From assembly GCA_902625415.1 (NCBI GenBank), contig CACOBG010000001.1, forward strand, positions 236,990 through 300,989: a stretch of DNA of 64,000 bases, given 5' to 3'. Of the stretch, positions 29,801-38,625 are shown piece by piece. Source of the DNA: an uncultured SAR86 cluster bacterium. Its GTDB lineage: Bacteria; Pseudomonadota; Gammaproteobacteria; Magnimaribacterales; AG-339-G14. The position numbers were made by a program, and so were the translations under genes. The notes below the pieces were generated by a model, which worked only from the letters and a program-made list of their open reading frames with translations, did not search any database and had not been told where the DNA came from. How positions within the stretch are numbered: the stretch's first letter is position 1; every line of letters starts with the position of its first letter.

Positions 29801-29973
29801 TTGATGCAACCTACACTTTGAGTTGGGATAATCAATTTGATATGTCCTTCTCTGTATACAACTTAACTGATGAGCAACCACCTTTTACTGTCTGGGAAAT
29901 GAACTATGATCCAAATACTCATAGTCCATTGGGCAGATTCTTTAAAGTAGGTTTTACTTACAATATGGAATAA
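26845..29973 (+). CDS. Large TonB-dependent receptor, substrate unknown
   Basis: Signal peptide; TonB plug NIVELIKMVPGSSGMDGEANQ...RGLGTQRTLVLINGKRQ...IEILKEGAAATYGSDAIAGVVNFIT; C-terminal YNLTDEQPP...FFKVGFTYNME. Confidence 0.92.
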   Translation: MYKKLLLSGVLLSFFSSLTLAQDEQVTVIGSLIKGTPIDTGSPISTFNAEEIAAQGNLNIVELIKMVPGSSGMDGEANQFGSNGAEGISNVNMRGLGTQRTLVLINGKRQVTVPTRTGANRSVNLHDLPMAALSRIEILKEGAAATYGSDAIAGVVNFITDSNFEGLKVNVSAKGIPNAEEAFGREFSITYGTELNDGTNFLLSAGMQKKPELRARHSDYATQSFANNDKGGWSTIGNPATFIYPGKAPANAAVGLGGAAFMGDPGCNRAGGYLQALGALGSGEEAYKQFGGICRYQYTYFDNVQEEQENSQLWMEFNGSINDHDFHVEFAYGNTDVPNYATSPAYPPNNPNSSAAPNIHPALQALYTQHPTFATALADANYGGDGTTQALAHILRTRTIGAAGNQYGNTAGAEIEKREYDTYRFAFNFEGELAAGVDYSAGINYSLSEGSSTFSDTQRGKYYAALFGYGGPNCPFELTSFKDPNATGVAALAPVLKNTSTGASVTASLTDVKRPDGCLWLNPFSNAIQQAQQAYYGNKNIGGTDNQVGTDIGSPVGPNPLYLDAQKNDPALIRYLLDRGQIDTESSLLTADFTIQGLMGSLGGGDAAWAFGYERRDYTVQQMLPNHPGATATNARTNIFDGNLYPCQNPSDNATKAGRDACASNPVGLFMFLAPAFSRDDSQEVDSLFAEFALPITDTFDMQLALRYEDYGTVDSVDPKVVMRWSPTDDLTLRFTGQTTFRAPHPDEITNRRYTQLSFVRQTGAFKAVDITGNANLDPEEATTFNIGAITDFGTDNWTATVDYYSFEFDNPIIFENHQQLVDAYDAGGDAKKAIQSQISNGSVNDGSFAASSVARIQANFVNGPQTDTDGVDVFVKFEDDYANGVISAGVEANYVIDYSVAAYTKGGAEIAAAYECAGYFNIENTCRSMPDLKAKAFINYKSDAHNFYGAINYIGSYEDRRKTKAGCGEKLVGGVCTEIAAHTTIDATYTLSWDNQFDMSFSVYNLTDEQPPFTVWEMNYDPNTHSPLGRFFKVGFTYNME

Positions 29974-29985
29974 AAGGTAGATACC

Positions 29986-30018
29986 AAAAAAAGCCTCTGC
30001 TTGCAGAGGCTTTTTTTT
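29986..30018. terminator. Likely bidirectional terminator between convergent TonB receptor and tesA-like genes
   Basis: AAAAAAAGCCTCTGC-TTGCAGAGGCTTTTTTT, GC stem flanked by A and T tracts. Confidence 0.88.
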
Positions 30019-30643
30019 ATTTTAAAATATTTAATAATTCCTCTTTGACTTGTTCAGCAATGATTTGCTGAGCTTTCTGATTTGGATGAATTCCATCCAA
30101 CTGCATTAAACTTTTGTCTAGTGCAACTCTATCTAACAAAAAAGACATTTTAGGAATATTTTTTTCTACTGCTATATCCGAATAAATAGTTTCAAATGCA
30201 GTTACATAATTTTTTCCATAATTTGGCGGAATTTTTATTTGCATTATTATTGGATTTGCTTTGGCTTGAAAAGAAGCGTCGATTATTTTTAATAAATTCC
30301 TTTTAATATTTTCGATTGGATACCCCCTTAGTGCATCATTTCCACCAAGTTCCACCAAAACATAATTTGGCTTGTGTTCTTCTAAATCACTCTCAATTCT
30401 AGATAAACCTCCGATAGTAGTATCCCCTGAAATACTTGAATTTATAATCTGTAATTCCTGACCGGACTTCTTCAATGAATTCTCCAATAACTGGACCCAA
30501 TTTTGCGATTCTTTCAATCCATAACCGGCTGAAATACTATCTCCTAAAATCAAAAGCTTCTTTGAAGCTGCAGTGATAGAATAAGAAAAAGTTAAAAATA
30601 AAACTAGAATTATTTTTAAACCATATTTTTCTAAAAAATTCAT
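30017..30643 (-). CDS. tesA: TesA-like arylesterase/acyl-CoA thioesterase I (SGNH)
   Basis: LLILGDSISAGYGL; VELGGNDALRG; DGIHPNQKAQQ; divergent from the ABC pair as in tesA/ybbA. Confidence 0.88.
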   Translation of the reverse strand: MNFLEKYGLKIILVLFLTFSYSITAASKKLLILGDSISAGYGLKESQNWVQLLENSLKKSGQELQIINSSISGDTTIGGLSRIESDLEEHKPNYVLVELGGNDALRGYPIENIKRNLLKIIDASFQAKANPIIMQIKIPPNYGKNYVTAFETIYSDIAVEKNIPKMSFLLDRVALDKSLMQLDGIHPNQKAQQIIAEQVKEELLNILK

Positions 30644-30646
30644 TTG

Positions 30647-31306
30647 ATGATTATAGAAGCAAGAAATTTGTCGAAAAAGATTATTTTTAATGATCAAGAA
30701 CTTGTCATTCTAGATGATATCAATCTTAAAGTAAGTGCTTCTTCTTCCTTAGCGGTAATTGGCCCTTCTGGCTCAGGAAAATCCACTCTTTTGGGTATTT
30801 TAGCTGGCCTTGATTCGCCGAGTTCTGGTGAGATATTTATCAATCAAAAACCTCTCCATAATTTATCTGAAGACGCTCGAGCAAAAATTAGAAAAGACTC
30901 CGTAGCATTTGTTTTTCAGAACTTTGAACTCTTAGCAGGTCTTAATGCCTTGGAAAATGTGATGCTTCCTATTGAGCTAAAAGGCAAGAAAAACGCAAGA
31001 GACATTGCCAAAACTTACCTTAAAAAAGTAGGTATGCAAAATCGCCTAAAGCATTATCCTCAACAACTTTCTGGAGGGGAACAACAAAGAGTTGCTATAG
31101 CTCGCGCTTTTGCCTGCGAGGCCGATGTATTGTTTTGCGATGAACCAACTGGAAATTTAGATTCCAGTAACAGCGAGCTGATCGCCAATCTTATCTTTGA
31201 TACTTTTATGGAATCTTCCAGTGCATTAGTTATTGTTACTCATGATATTTCCTTAGCAAGCAGATGCGATCAAAAAATAGAATTAGTTGATGGCAAAGTC
31301 TTATGA
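30647..31306 (+). CDS. YbbA/LolD-like ABC transporter ATP-binding protein
   Basis: GPSGSGKSTLLGILAGLD; QQLSGGEQQRVAIARAF; LFCDEPTGNLD. Confidence 0.9.
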   Translation: MIIEARNLSKKIIFNDQELVILDDINLKVSASSSLAVIGPSGSGKSTLLGILAGLDSPSSGEIFINQKPLHNLSEDARAKIRKDSVAFVFQNFELLAGLNALENVMLPIELKGKKNARDIAKTYLKKVGMQNRLKHYPQQLSGGEQQRVAIARAFACEADVLFCDEPTGNLDSSNSELIANLIFDTFMESSSALVIVTHDISLASRCDQKIELVDGKVL

Positions 31307-33741
31307 CAATTTTTTCATTAGCAACAAAGATTTTTCTCAGAGAATTTAGATCAGGACAACTTCTCCTGATGTTTCTTTCTTTGTCTTTGGCAGTAGGTAT
31401 TGTCGCTTCCATTACCTTCTTTACCGATCGTTTGGATAGCTCCTTGATGATGGAATCCAAGCAATTTTTAGGCGGCGATTTAAAATATGAATCTGATACA
31501 CCTCTGGATGAATCTTCATTTCCAATTGGAGATTATTCTTATGCTGGTATTTACGAATTCGGCTCAGTGCTAGGCTCATCCAATAAATTTCAACTTGCTT
31601 CAGTAAAATCGGTCTCCCCACCTTATCCTTTGGTCGGAGAATTTGAAATTCTAAAAAAATACGATGAAAGGGTCTTGGAAACCAATCCACCAAAATCAGG
31701 AAAAGTTTGGCTAGATACTCGTTTGGCGAACCTCTTGGAAGTAACAATTAATGATACGGTTAATATCGGTGAAAAAGATTTTTCCATAAGCGGAATTATT
31801 CTTTCTGAATCGGATCGAGGTGCTGGATCTTTTGCCTTTGCTCCAAAAGCTATTATGAACGCATCCGATCTTGAGGAAGCAAACGTAATTCAACCTGGCT
31901 CAAGGGTAAGATATTCATATGTCTTTGTTGGATCGCAAGAGGCTATCAAATTATTAGAAAATTTCTTTCAATCTATAAAAAAACCAGGAGATGATATTAC
32001 TACGCCAGGAAACGAAACCAGTCCACTAGGCAGAGCGATCAAAAGAGCCTCAAATTTTTTTCTTCTAGGTGCTTTATTAGCAATTATTTTATCCTCGCTA
32101 GCCATAGCCATATGCTCCTTGCAGTTCACTAGAAGACATGTGGATTATGTAGCTATTTTTAAAGCTTTAGGATTATCTCCTATTGAAATAAGAAACGCCT
32201 ACTTACTTATCTTCAGTCTGATTGCTCTATTTTCTTTTTTAATAGGTATTCTTTTAGGCTGGGTAGTACAGCTATCGTTTATGAACCTTTTGAAAGATTA
32301 TTTCCCTTCAAATTTACCTTTGCCAGGGTTGGATCCCTATCTTATTTCATTGTTAACAGCTTTCTTATGTTTAATGGGCTTTGCTTATCCAATATTAAGA
32401 AATCTCTTTAACCTTTCGCCTAATGTCATTTTGAGAAAATCTGAGAAAAATTTGAATGCTTTTGATTCCTCGTTTTATATTGTCGGCGGATTATCAGCCT
32501 TTTATTTGCTTTTGATCTTTTTCATTAAGGATTTTTATTTAACGAATATTATATTCTTTTCAATTCTTATCTTTAGTGGAATAATTTTTGCCTTCATTTA
32601 TGGCATCTTTCATTTTATAAAGCCTTTGGGACTGAACCCTCTTAAGCCAATGAAAATGCTTGCTTTTGAGCTCAGCAGGAGAAAGCTTTTTAATTCTATG
32701 CAAATTGTGGCAATAACTGTTGCTGTTGCTCTCAGCTTGGTAGCCTACTCTGCCTCAACAAATTTAGTTGGATCATGGAAAAATTCTCTCCCAGATAATG
32801 CTCCTAACAATCTTTTATTTAATATATATGATGGAGAAAAAGAAAATCTTGTTGAGTTTTTGAAGTTAAACGAAATAGCAATCCAGCCATTATTTCCAGT
32901 TACCAGCGCAAGATTTAAAAGATTGGATTCAAAAAAAGAAATTGATCGTACTTTCAACTTCACTTGGATGGATAAATTGCCCGAAGGCAATGAAGTCATT
33001 GCTGGGAAATGGTTTGAAAATGTAAATAATGGTATTTCGATTTCATCAGAAATATCAGAGAGATATGAATTGCAGGTTAACGATCAGATTGTTATTGATA
33101 TTGCAGGTAAAAAGATTAATAGCTACATTCAAAGTATAAGAGAAGTAAACTGGGAAAATTTTAGCCCTAATTTTTTTGCCATTGGCTTTCCAGATGACTT
33201 TAAAGAAATTTCTTCAACATTTATAACATCCTTTCACATTCCTCAGGAAAAAAAACCCTTATCATCGGAACTAATGAAGACCTTTCCAACAATATCGTAC
33301 ATCTCATTGGATGCCATAATTTTGGAGGTTCAATCGATCATCTCAAAAGTTTCACAGGCTTTAAAATTAATCTTAGGTTTAACTCTAATTTCAGGATTGT
33401 TTTTAATGTTGGCAACCATCCAAGAAAGTTTTAAGCAAAGGGAAAAGCAAAACGCAATTCTTAAAACTTTAGGTCTAAATAGAAAAGTCATGCAAAAAAA
33501 CACTTTTATGGAATACCTATCAATTGGATTATTTTCTGGCTTGTTAGGCAGTATGCTTGCTGTGATAACAACATTTTTTATTGAAGAAATAGTTTTTGAA
33601 ATAAATTCCAAAATATATTGGGAAGTGACGTTTATTGGAGCTTTTGGTTCAATTTTAGTAATTGGGATAATTGCTGCTCTATTTACGTTCTACCTATCTT
33701 CAAAGACTCCAAAAGATGTTCTAAGAGGTGCAGATGGCTAA
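31303..33741 (+). CDS. YbbP-like FtsX-domain ABC permease
   Basis: 812 aa, FtsX-type TM pattern; follows ybbA-like ATPase with ATGA overlap. Confidence 0.88.
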   Translation: MTIFSLATKIFLREFRSGQLLLMFLSLSLAVGIVASITFFTDRLDSSLMMESKQFLGGDLKYESDTPLDESSFPIGDYSYAGIYEFGSVLGSSNKFQLASVKSVSPPYPLVGEFEILKKYDERVLETNPPKSGKVWLDTRLANLLEVTINDTVNIGEKDFSISGIILSESDRGAGSFAFAPKAIMNASDLEEANVIQPGSRVRYSYVFVGSQEAIKLLENFFQSIKKPGDDITTPGNETSPLGRAIKRASNFFLLGALLAIILSSLAIAICSLQFTRRHVDYVAIFKALGLSPIEIRNAYLLIFSLIALFSFLIGILLGWVVQLSFMNLLKDYFPSNLPLPGLDPYLISLLTAFLCLMGFAYPILRNLFNLSPNVILRKSEKNLNAFDSSFYIVGGLSAFYLLLIFFIKDFYLTNIIFFSILIFSGIIFAFIYGIFHFIKPLGLNPLKPMKMLAFELSRRKLFNSMQIVAITVAVALSLVAYSASTNLVGSWKNSLPDNAPNNLLFNIYDGEKENLVEFLKLNEIAIQPLFPVTSARFKRLDSKKEIDRTFNFTWMDKLPEGNEVIAGKWFENVNNGISISSEISERYELQVNDQIVIDIAGKKINSYIQSIREVNWENFSPNFFAIGFPDDFKEISSTFITSFHIPQEKKPLSSELMKTFPTISYISLDAIILEVQSIISKVSQALKLILGLTLISGLFLMLATIQESFKQREKQNAILKTLGLNRKVMQKNTFMEYLSIGLFSGLLGSMLAVITTFFIEEIVFEINSKIYWEVTFIGAFGSILVIGIIAALFTFYLSSKTPKDVLRGADG

Positions 33742-34435
33742 ATCAAGAAACATAATTGCTATTGGTGGAGGTGGTTTTGGAGCAAATCCTGGACAAGGAA
33801 TTATTGAAGAGTACATTTTAAGGCAAACCAAAAAAAAGAATCCCAAGATTTGTTTTATTCCAACAGCAACGGGAGATAACGAGGCTTACAAAGTAAATTT
33901 CTATTCTACTTTCACAAACTTAGATTGCTGCCCTTCTCATCTAGACTTTTTTAAAAGAACTCCGGACCTAAATGATTTAATTCTTAATCAGGATGCAATC
34001 TTTGTTGGCGGAGGAAATACCAAAAGTATGTTGGCTGTTTGGAAGGAATGGGGATTAGATAAAATTTTAAAAAAAGCTTATAAAGATGGAATTGTAATGA
34101 GCGGAGTTAGTGCAGGAGCAATTTGCTGGTTTCAAAATGGGATAACAGACTCTTGGGCTTCAAGCCTAAAAATAATGTCCTGTTTAAACTTTATAAAGGG
34201 AACTTGCTGTCCTCATTATGATGAAGAACCAGAACGCAGGCCAGCTGTAAAAAAACTATTACTAAGCAATAAAATAAAGGATGTTTTTGCAGTAGACGGA
34301 GGCGTGGCTCTGCATATCAAAGATGAAAAGATTTTCAAATCTGTAGTTTTTAAAAAAGAAAAAAGTAGCTACCTTGTCTCGTATGATGGTAAGAAAATAA
34401 ATGAAAAAAGTTTCAAAAAAATTAAACTTATTTAG
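33728..34435 (+). CDS. pepE: Peptidase E (S51 family)
   Basis: AIGGGGFGANPG; FVGGGNTKSMLAVWKEWGLD; MSGVSAGAICWF. Confidence 0.85.
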   Translation: MQMAKSRNIIAIGGGGFGANPGQGIIEEYILRQTKKKNPKICFIPTATGDNEAYKVNFYSTFTNLDCCPSHLDFFKRTPDLNDLILNQDAIFVGGGNTKSMLAVWKEWGLDKILKKAYKDGIVMSGVSAGAICWFQNGITDSWASSLKIMSCLNFIKGTCCPHYDEEPERRPAVKKLLLSNKIKDVFAVDGGVALHIKDEKIFKSVVFKKEKSSYLVSYDGKKINEKSFKKIKLI

Positions 34436-34474
34436 TAAGATTCATTTAATAACAAAATATAAATTGGAGAAAAA

Positions 34475-34885
34475 ATGCTTAAAAACTTAACACTTCTAAC
34501 AACTCTTTTTCTATCTTTTTTTGCTTTTTCAATGGGTCATCTTGATCATGAAAAAGGTCTTCATCCAGTCGCTAAATCAGGTCAAATGATTGTCACTTAC
34601 CAAGGTGATTGCTCTAAAGGAAATACAAAGAAAGCTATGCAACTTATAGATAAAATCATTGCCTATGAAAAGAAAAACAGTCCTATAAAATATTCTTCTG
34701 CGCCTGGAACTTGGTCTGATAATTCCATTGGAGCAGTTGATTTGCATGACTCTGAAGATGCTATGAATAAAGCTTTTGATTGGCAATCTGGTAATAAAAA
34801 ATGGTCAAATATGTTTGACGGAATTGCAAAAGCTTGCGGGATAACAACTGATGATTTCGTTATCAAAATAATGAAAGCTAAATAG
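34475..34885 (+). CDS. Secreted hypothetical protein
   Basis: Intact 136-aa ORF with signal peptide; no family recognised. Confidence 0.65.
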   Translation: MLKNLTLLTTLFLSFFAFSMGHLDHEKGLHPVAKSGQMIVTYQGDCSKGNTKKAMQLIDKIIAYEKKNSPIKYSSAPGTWSDNSIGAVDLHDSEDAMNKAFDWQSGNKKWSNMFDGIAKACGITTDDFVIKIMKAK

Positions 34886-34898
34886 AGCTATTTTTATT

Positions 34899-35201
34899 AT
34901 GAAAAAAAGTAACGATAAAAAGGGATATTGGGTTGCTAAAGCAAATGTGAATTCTCCAGAAAAACAACAAAATTATGGAAAATTAGCAGAAGCAGTGCTT
35001 GAAAAGTTTAAAGGTAAATTCCTCATTAGGGGCGGTCGTCAAGTTACTAAGGAAGGTGAAGAATACATGAGAAATGTTGTAGTTGAATTCCCTTCTTATA
35101 AAGACGCTGTTGATGCTTATGAGAGCAAAGAATATCAAGATGCATTAAAAGTTTTAGATGGTGGCGCTGATAGGCTTTATGCTGTGGTTGAAGGCTACTA
35201 A
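34899..35201 (+). CDS. DUF1330 family protein
   Basis: YWVAKANVNSPEKQQNYGKLAEAVLEKFKGKFLIRGG...VVEFPSYKDAVDAYESKEYQ. Confidence 0.88.
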   Translation: MKKSNDKKGYWVAKANVNSPEKQQNYGKLAEAVLEKFKGKFLIRGGRQVTKEGEEYMRNVVVEFPSYKDAVDAYESKEYQDALKVLDGGADRLYAVVEGY

Positions 35202-35220
35202 ATAAATTCAAAAACCGGAA

Positions 35221-35379
35221 ATGTTCTACTTTCTTCTTCTTGCATGGCTAATGGCATCCTATATGGCTTTGTTTTCTTCAAGAATGAAAGATAGTCCTTT
35301 GAAGCCTTATGGATGGTCAATATGGTTTGTTGTTACAGTGATTGTTTTAGGAAGTTTAATAAGTGAGTGGGTAAGGTAA
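35221..35379 (+). CDS. Small 52-aa membrane protein (not in ORF track)
   Basis: MFYFLLLAWLMASYMALFSSRMKDSPLKPYGWSIWFVVTVIVLGSLISEWVR; two hydrophobic segments; fills the gap between the DUF1330 and thioesterase genes. Confidence 0.5.
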   Translation: MFYFLLLAWLMASYMALFSSRMKDSPLKPYGWSIWFVVTVIVLGSLISEWVR

Positions 35380-35383
35380 AAAA

Positions 35384-35800
35384 ATGCAGAATGAAGAAAA
35401 ATTAAAAAGATTTACTAAAGAATTCTTCGGCAAATCCATGGAATTTCTCAGTCTTAAATATATTGAATCTACTGACGATGAAATGATCTTTTCCTGTAAA
35501 TTTAAAGAAGAATGCTCTAACCCCATGGGATCTGTCCAAGGAGGCATGATAACCGCTGCATTAGATGATGCTACATCTGCTGCAATGATTTCAGGTTATG
35601 ACGAAAAGAAAGCCCCCATGACTACGGATTTACATGTCCTATTTCATAGACCTTTAGCGGTAGGTCCTGCAAAAATGAAGGTCAAAATAATAAAATTAGG
35701 AAGAAGTAGCGCTACTTCTGAAGGTAGAATTTATAACCAAGAAGATAAATTGGTCGCAACCCTTCTTCACACTGCTCAACCAGTAGACAGGCCAAATTAA
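35384..35800 (+). CDS. PaaI-type hotdog thioesterase
   Basis: NPMGSVQGGMITAALDDATSAAMIS; TTDLHVLFHRPLAVGP. Confidence 0.88.
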   Translation: MQNEEKLKRFTKEFFGKSMEFLSLKYIESTDDEMIFSCKFKEECSNPMGSVQGGMITAALDDATSAAMISGYDEKKAPMTTDLHVLFHRPLAVGPAKMKVKIIKLGRSSATSEGRIYNQEDKLVATLLHTAQPVDRPN

Positions 35801-36603
35801 TTATTAGTTCTCAGCTTGAATATTGCGAGTAGATTTATACTCATACAGCAGTGTAATGATTTATCTTCAAAAAGATTCACATTCACATCGATAAATTCAT
35901 GACCTTTTTTCTCATAGAAATCTTGAACTGACATTTCTGCAATTAAAGTAGTATCAATTGGAACCGGTCTATAATTTTGAGATTTTGTTTGCAAATGAAC
36001 CCAAGGATTCATGAAAGCATTGCCTGCTAAAATCCAATTGGAACATCCGAGTAAAAAACACAAGTTTGCATAACCAATCTCTTTTGGCTGTAAAAGTTTA
36101 GGCAATTTCTTTTCGTCAGAAAGATATATTAGTGGTTTATCGCCTCCCCAATGGAATTTGAAAGCTTTACAACCCTCTTTTTTTAGCCTCTCCCAAACTT
36201 CAAAAGAAGCTAATGGAGCCTCGTAATTATCTTGAACAAAAGGATCACCTAGATAGTCAGGTTCAGGAATAGAGCCATTTAGAATCTTAGATTCTGCATT
36301 AGCTATGATCTTTCCATCTTGATTTTTTAAAAAAGTATTTATTTGACCTTCCTTAAAATCTTCTGTCAAAACCTCAAAAGTTTCGCCATCGTAAAGGGGA
36401 GAAGTTATTTTGCAATTGGCATATCCCCTCTCCAACCAAGACTTTCCCAGAGATTCTATGACTGGATGAAGTAAATATGCTGAAACAGTGACACCTGGGA
36501 CTAATCCACCTTTGAAGCCATACTCTTTTGCTAGTTCATCACTATGAATTTGATTTTCTGAGTCTGGTGCAGTGTTTAAAGCTGTTGCTTGCCAGGAATT
36601 CAT
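35797..36603 (-). CDS. Hotdog-fold (MaoC-like) protein, function unknown
   Basis: DELAKEYGFKGGLVPGVTVSAYLLHPVIESLGKSWLERG resembles a MaoC dehydratase core. Confidence 0.6.
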   Translation of the reverse strand: MNSWQATALNTAPDSENQIHSDELAKEYGFKGGLVPGVTVSAYLLHPVIESLGKSWLERGYANCKITSPLYDGETFEVLTEDFKEGQINTFLKNQDGKIIANAESKILNGSIPEPDYLGDPFVQDNYEAPLASFEVWERLKKEGCKAFKFHWGGDKPLIYLSDEKKLPKLLQPKEIGYANLCFLLGCSNWILAGNAFMNPWVHLQTKSQNYRPVPIDTTLIAEMSVQDFYEKKGHEFIDVNVNLFEDKSLHCCMSINLLAIFKLRTNN

Positions 36604-36611
36604 AACCAAAT

Positions 36612-37448
36612 CTACTCTAGCGCTTTCTTCTGTTTAAAATAAAGCACAAGTCCTAGTGCAATAGGCCAGCTTCCTAAGACAAATTCACCAACGAATATCT
36701 GATTAAAGCCTGTACCATGCGCGTAAATTGCAATCAGATTAAATATCCCTGCTCCAATGTAGATTAATCCAGCTGAGAAAAACCAAACAGGATTTAAAGT
36801 AATAACTCCAAAAATGGAAAATAAGAATGTAGCTACAAAAAAGGACGTAAAGTCTCTCAAAAGAGCATTTTGCGCATCGGAATTTAATTCGTTAAAAACA
36901 AACCCAAAATCTGCTGCAGCAATTATTGGGGTGAATACCCAGTTAAGTACTAAGCCTAAAAGAAAGTAAGCATAAAATATTCCTAAAAACCTAATGATGA
37001 AAGTGTAGTTCTTTTCCTCTGAAATCAATTTGAAATAAAAGTAACCGCCTAGAAATCCTGCCCCCCAATGCAAAACTTTTCCTATCAAGGTTCTATTCCC
37101 GCCTAATAATTGAGTTTGAAATAATAATTCCACCATCAAGATAAGAGCCATTCCAATTGCAACAGAGCCAGCTACAGCATAAAGGTATTTACCTCCTAAA
37201 CTACTGTATTTTGAAATCAATCCAGCTATAGTGAAAGCAACTGTAAAACCAATGATTATTACTCCAAACAAGGCAATCCCTAATCTTTGAAAATCAAATA
37301 AGATAACTTCTAGAGACGAAATTAACCCTACTGGCATATCAACAGAGGCCAGCCAAATTAAATTAGACAATGATGAAATTGGTGTCATCAGCATTACAGT
37401 GAATAAGGCTGCAGAAAGAACTGCGAATGGATATTTTGCTATTCTCAT
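36612..37448 (-). CDS. Hypothetical multi-pass membrane protein
   Basis: 278 aa, many hydrophobic segments; no family recognised. Confidence 0.65.
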   Translation of the reverse strand: MRIAKYPFAVLSAALFTVMLMTPISSLSNLIWLASVDMPVGLISSLEVILFDFQRLGIALFGVIIIGFTVAFTIAGLISKYSSLGGKYLYAVAGSVAIGMALILMVELLFQTQLLGGNRTLIGKVLHWGAGFLGGYFYFKLISEEKNYTFIIRFLGIFYAYFLLGLVLNWVFTPIIAAADFGFVFNELNSDAQNALLRDFTSFFVATFLFSIFGVITLNPVWFFSAGLIYIGAGIFNLIAIYAHGTGFNQIFVGEFVLGSWPIALGLVLYFKQKKALE

Positions 37449-37450
37449 AA

Positions 37451-38533
37451 TTATTCCGATAAAACTTTTATTAACTTTCCTCTTGGCCCATCAGTTAAGA
37501 GATAAATAAAACCACTTGGTGAAGCTTGGATATTTCTAAGTCTAGAATTCAACTTTGAAAAAAGACTTTCTTGATTATCTTTTCCAGTTTGAGAAAAAGT
37601 AACTTTTTTTACGTCTTTGGATACCAACGCTGTCACTAAAAAACTGTTTTTCAATTCTGGATATTTATCGCCCTCATAAAAAATCATATCAGAAGGAGCA
37701 ATTGATGGTGTCCAGTGAAATAAGGGCTGTTCCATCCCCTCTTTTTCGGTAAAAGGACTTATAACTGCTCCAGAATAATCTATGCCATAAGTAATTGCGG
37801 GCCAGCCGTAGTTTAGAGACGGTTCAATCAGATTCATTTCATCTCCTCCCCTTGGTCCGTGTTCATGCTCATATATTTCACCAGTTTTTGTAACAATCAA
37901 TCCTTGTTGGTTTCTGTGTCCATATGAATAAATATCTGGCAAAGCATTCTCCACATTTACAAAAGGATTATCAGAAGGGATTGTTCCGTCCTTATTTATT
38001 CTGATTATTTTTCCAAAATGATTATCCAAAGTCTGAGCTTTTTCACGATGATCAAACCCATCCCCACTAGCAAGTAAAATGGTTCCGTCTTTTAAAAAAG
38101 CAATTTTGGCGCCGAGGTGAACGGGAATTCTTCTTGGTGCTTTCGCTTCAAAAATTACCTTTTTGTTTTCAAGAGAATCTTTATTCAATACAGCCGACAT
38201 TAAATACAGAGTAGATTTTCCATCTGAATTACGGGCTGAATAACTGAGGTAAATTATATTGTTTGATGCAAAGTCTGGGTCAAGTACAACTTCGGAGAGA
38301 CCTCCTTGACTGCTGTATTGAACTTTTGGTACGTTTTTAATCTGTGTGATTGAACCATCTATCAGATTAGCAATTTTGAGCTTACCCGGCATTTCGGTAT
38401 AAATGATCTCGTCTTCGTTTAAAAACTCTAAGCTCCAAGCATCATCTAAGCCACTCAGAATTGTTTCAAACTTATAGTCTGAAAAAAGACTTGTTGAAAA
38501 AAATAAAACAAATAAAAGGTATTTTGCTTTCAT
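37451..38533 (-). CDS. PQQ-dependent sugar (aldose) dehydrogenase-like secreted protein
   Basis: LDDAWSLEFLNEDEIIYTEMPGKL; YSYGHRNQQGLIV; GEIYEHEHGPRGGDEMNLIEPSLNYGWP. Confidence 0.88.
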   Translation of the reverse strand: MKAKYLLFVLFFSTSLFSDYKFETILSGLDDAWSLEFLNEDEIIYTEMPGKLKIANLIDGSITQIKNVPKVQYSSQGGLSEVVLDPDFASNNIIYLSYSARNSDGKSTLYLMSAVLNKDSLENKKVIFEAKAPRRIPVHLGAKIAFLKDGTILLASGDGFDHREKAQTLDNHFGKIIRINKDGTIPSDNPFVNVENALPDIYSYGHRNQQGLIVTKTGEIYEHEHGPRGGDEMNLIEPSLNYGWPAITYGIDYSGAVISPFTEKEGMEQPLFHWTPSIAPSDMIFYEGDKYPELKNSFLVTALVSKDVKKVTFSQTGKDNQESLFSKLNSRLRNIQASPSGFIYLLTDGPRGKLIKVLSE

Positions 38534-38625
38534 AACTCCCCTTGATTGAAAGATCAATTATAAAAGATAAACCCTTAGGTAATAAAATAAATAACAGTTT
38601 AAGATTATTGGTTTATCATAAATTT

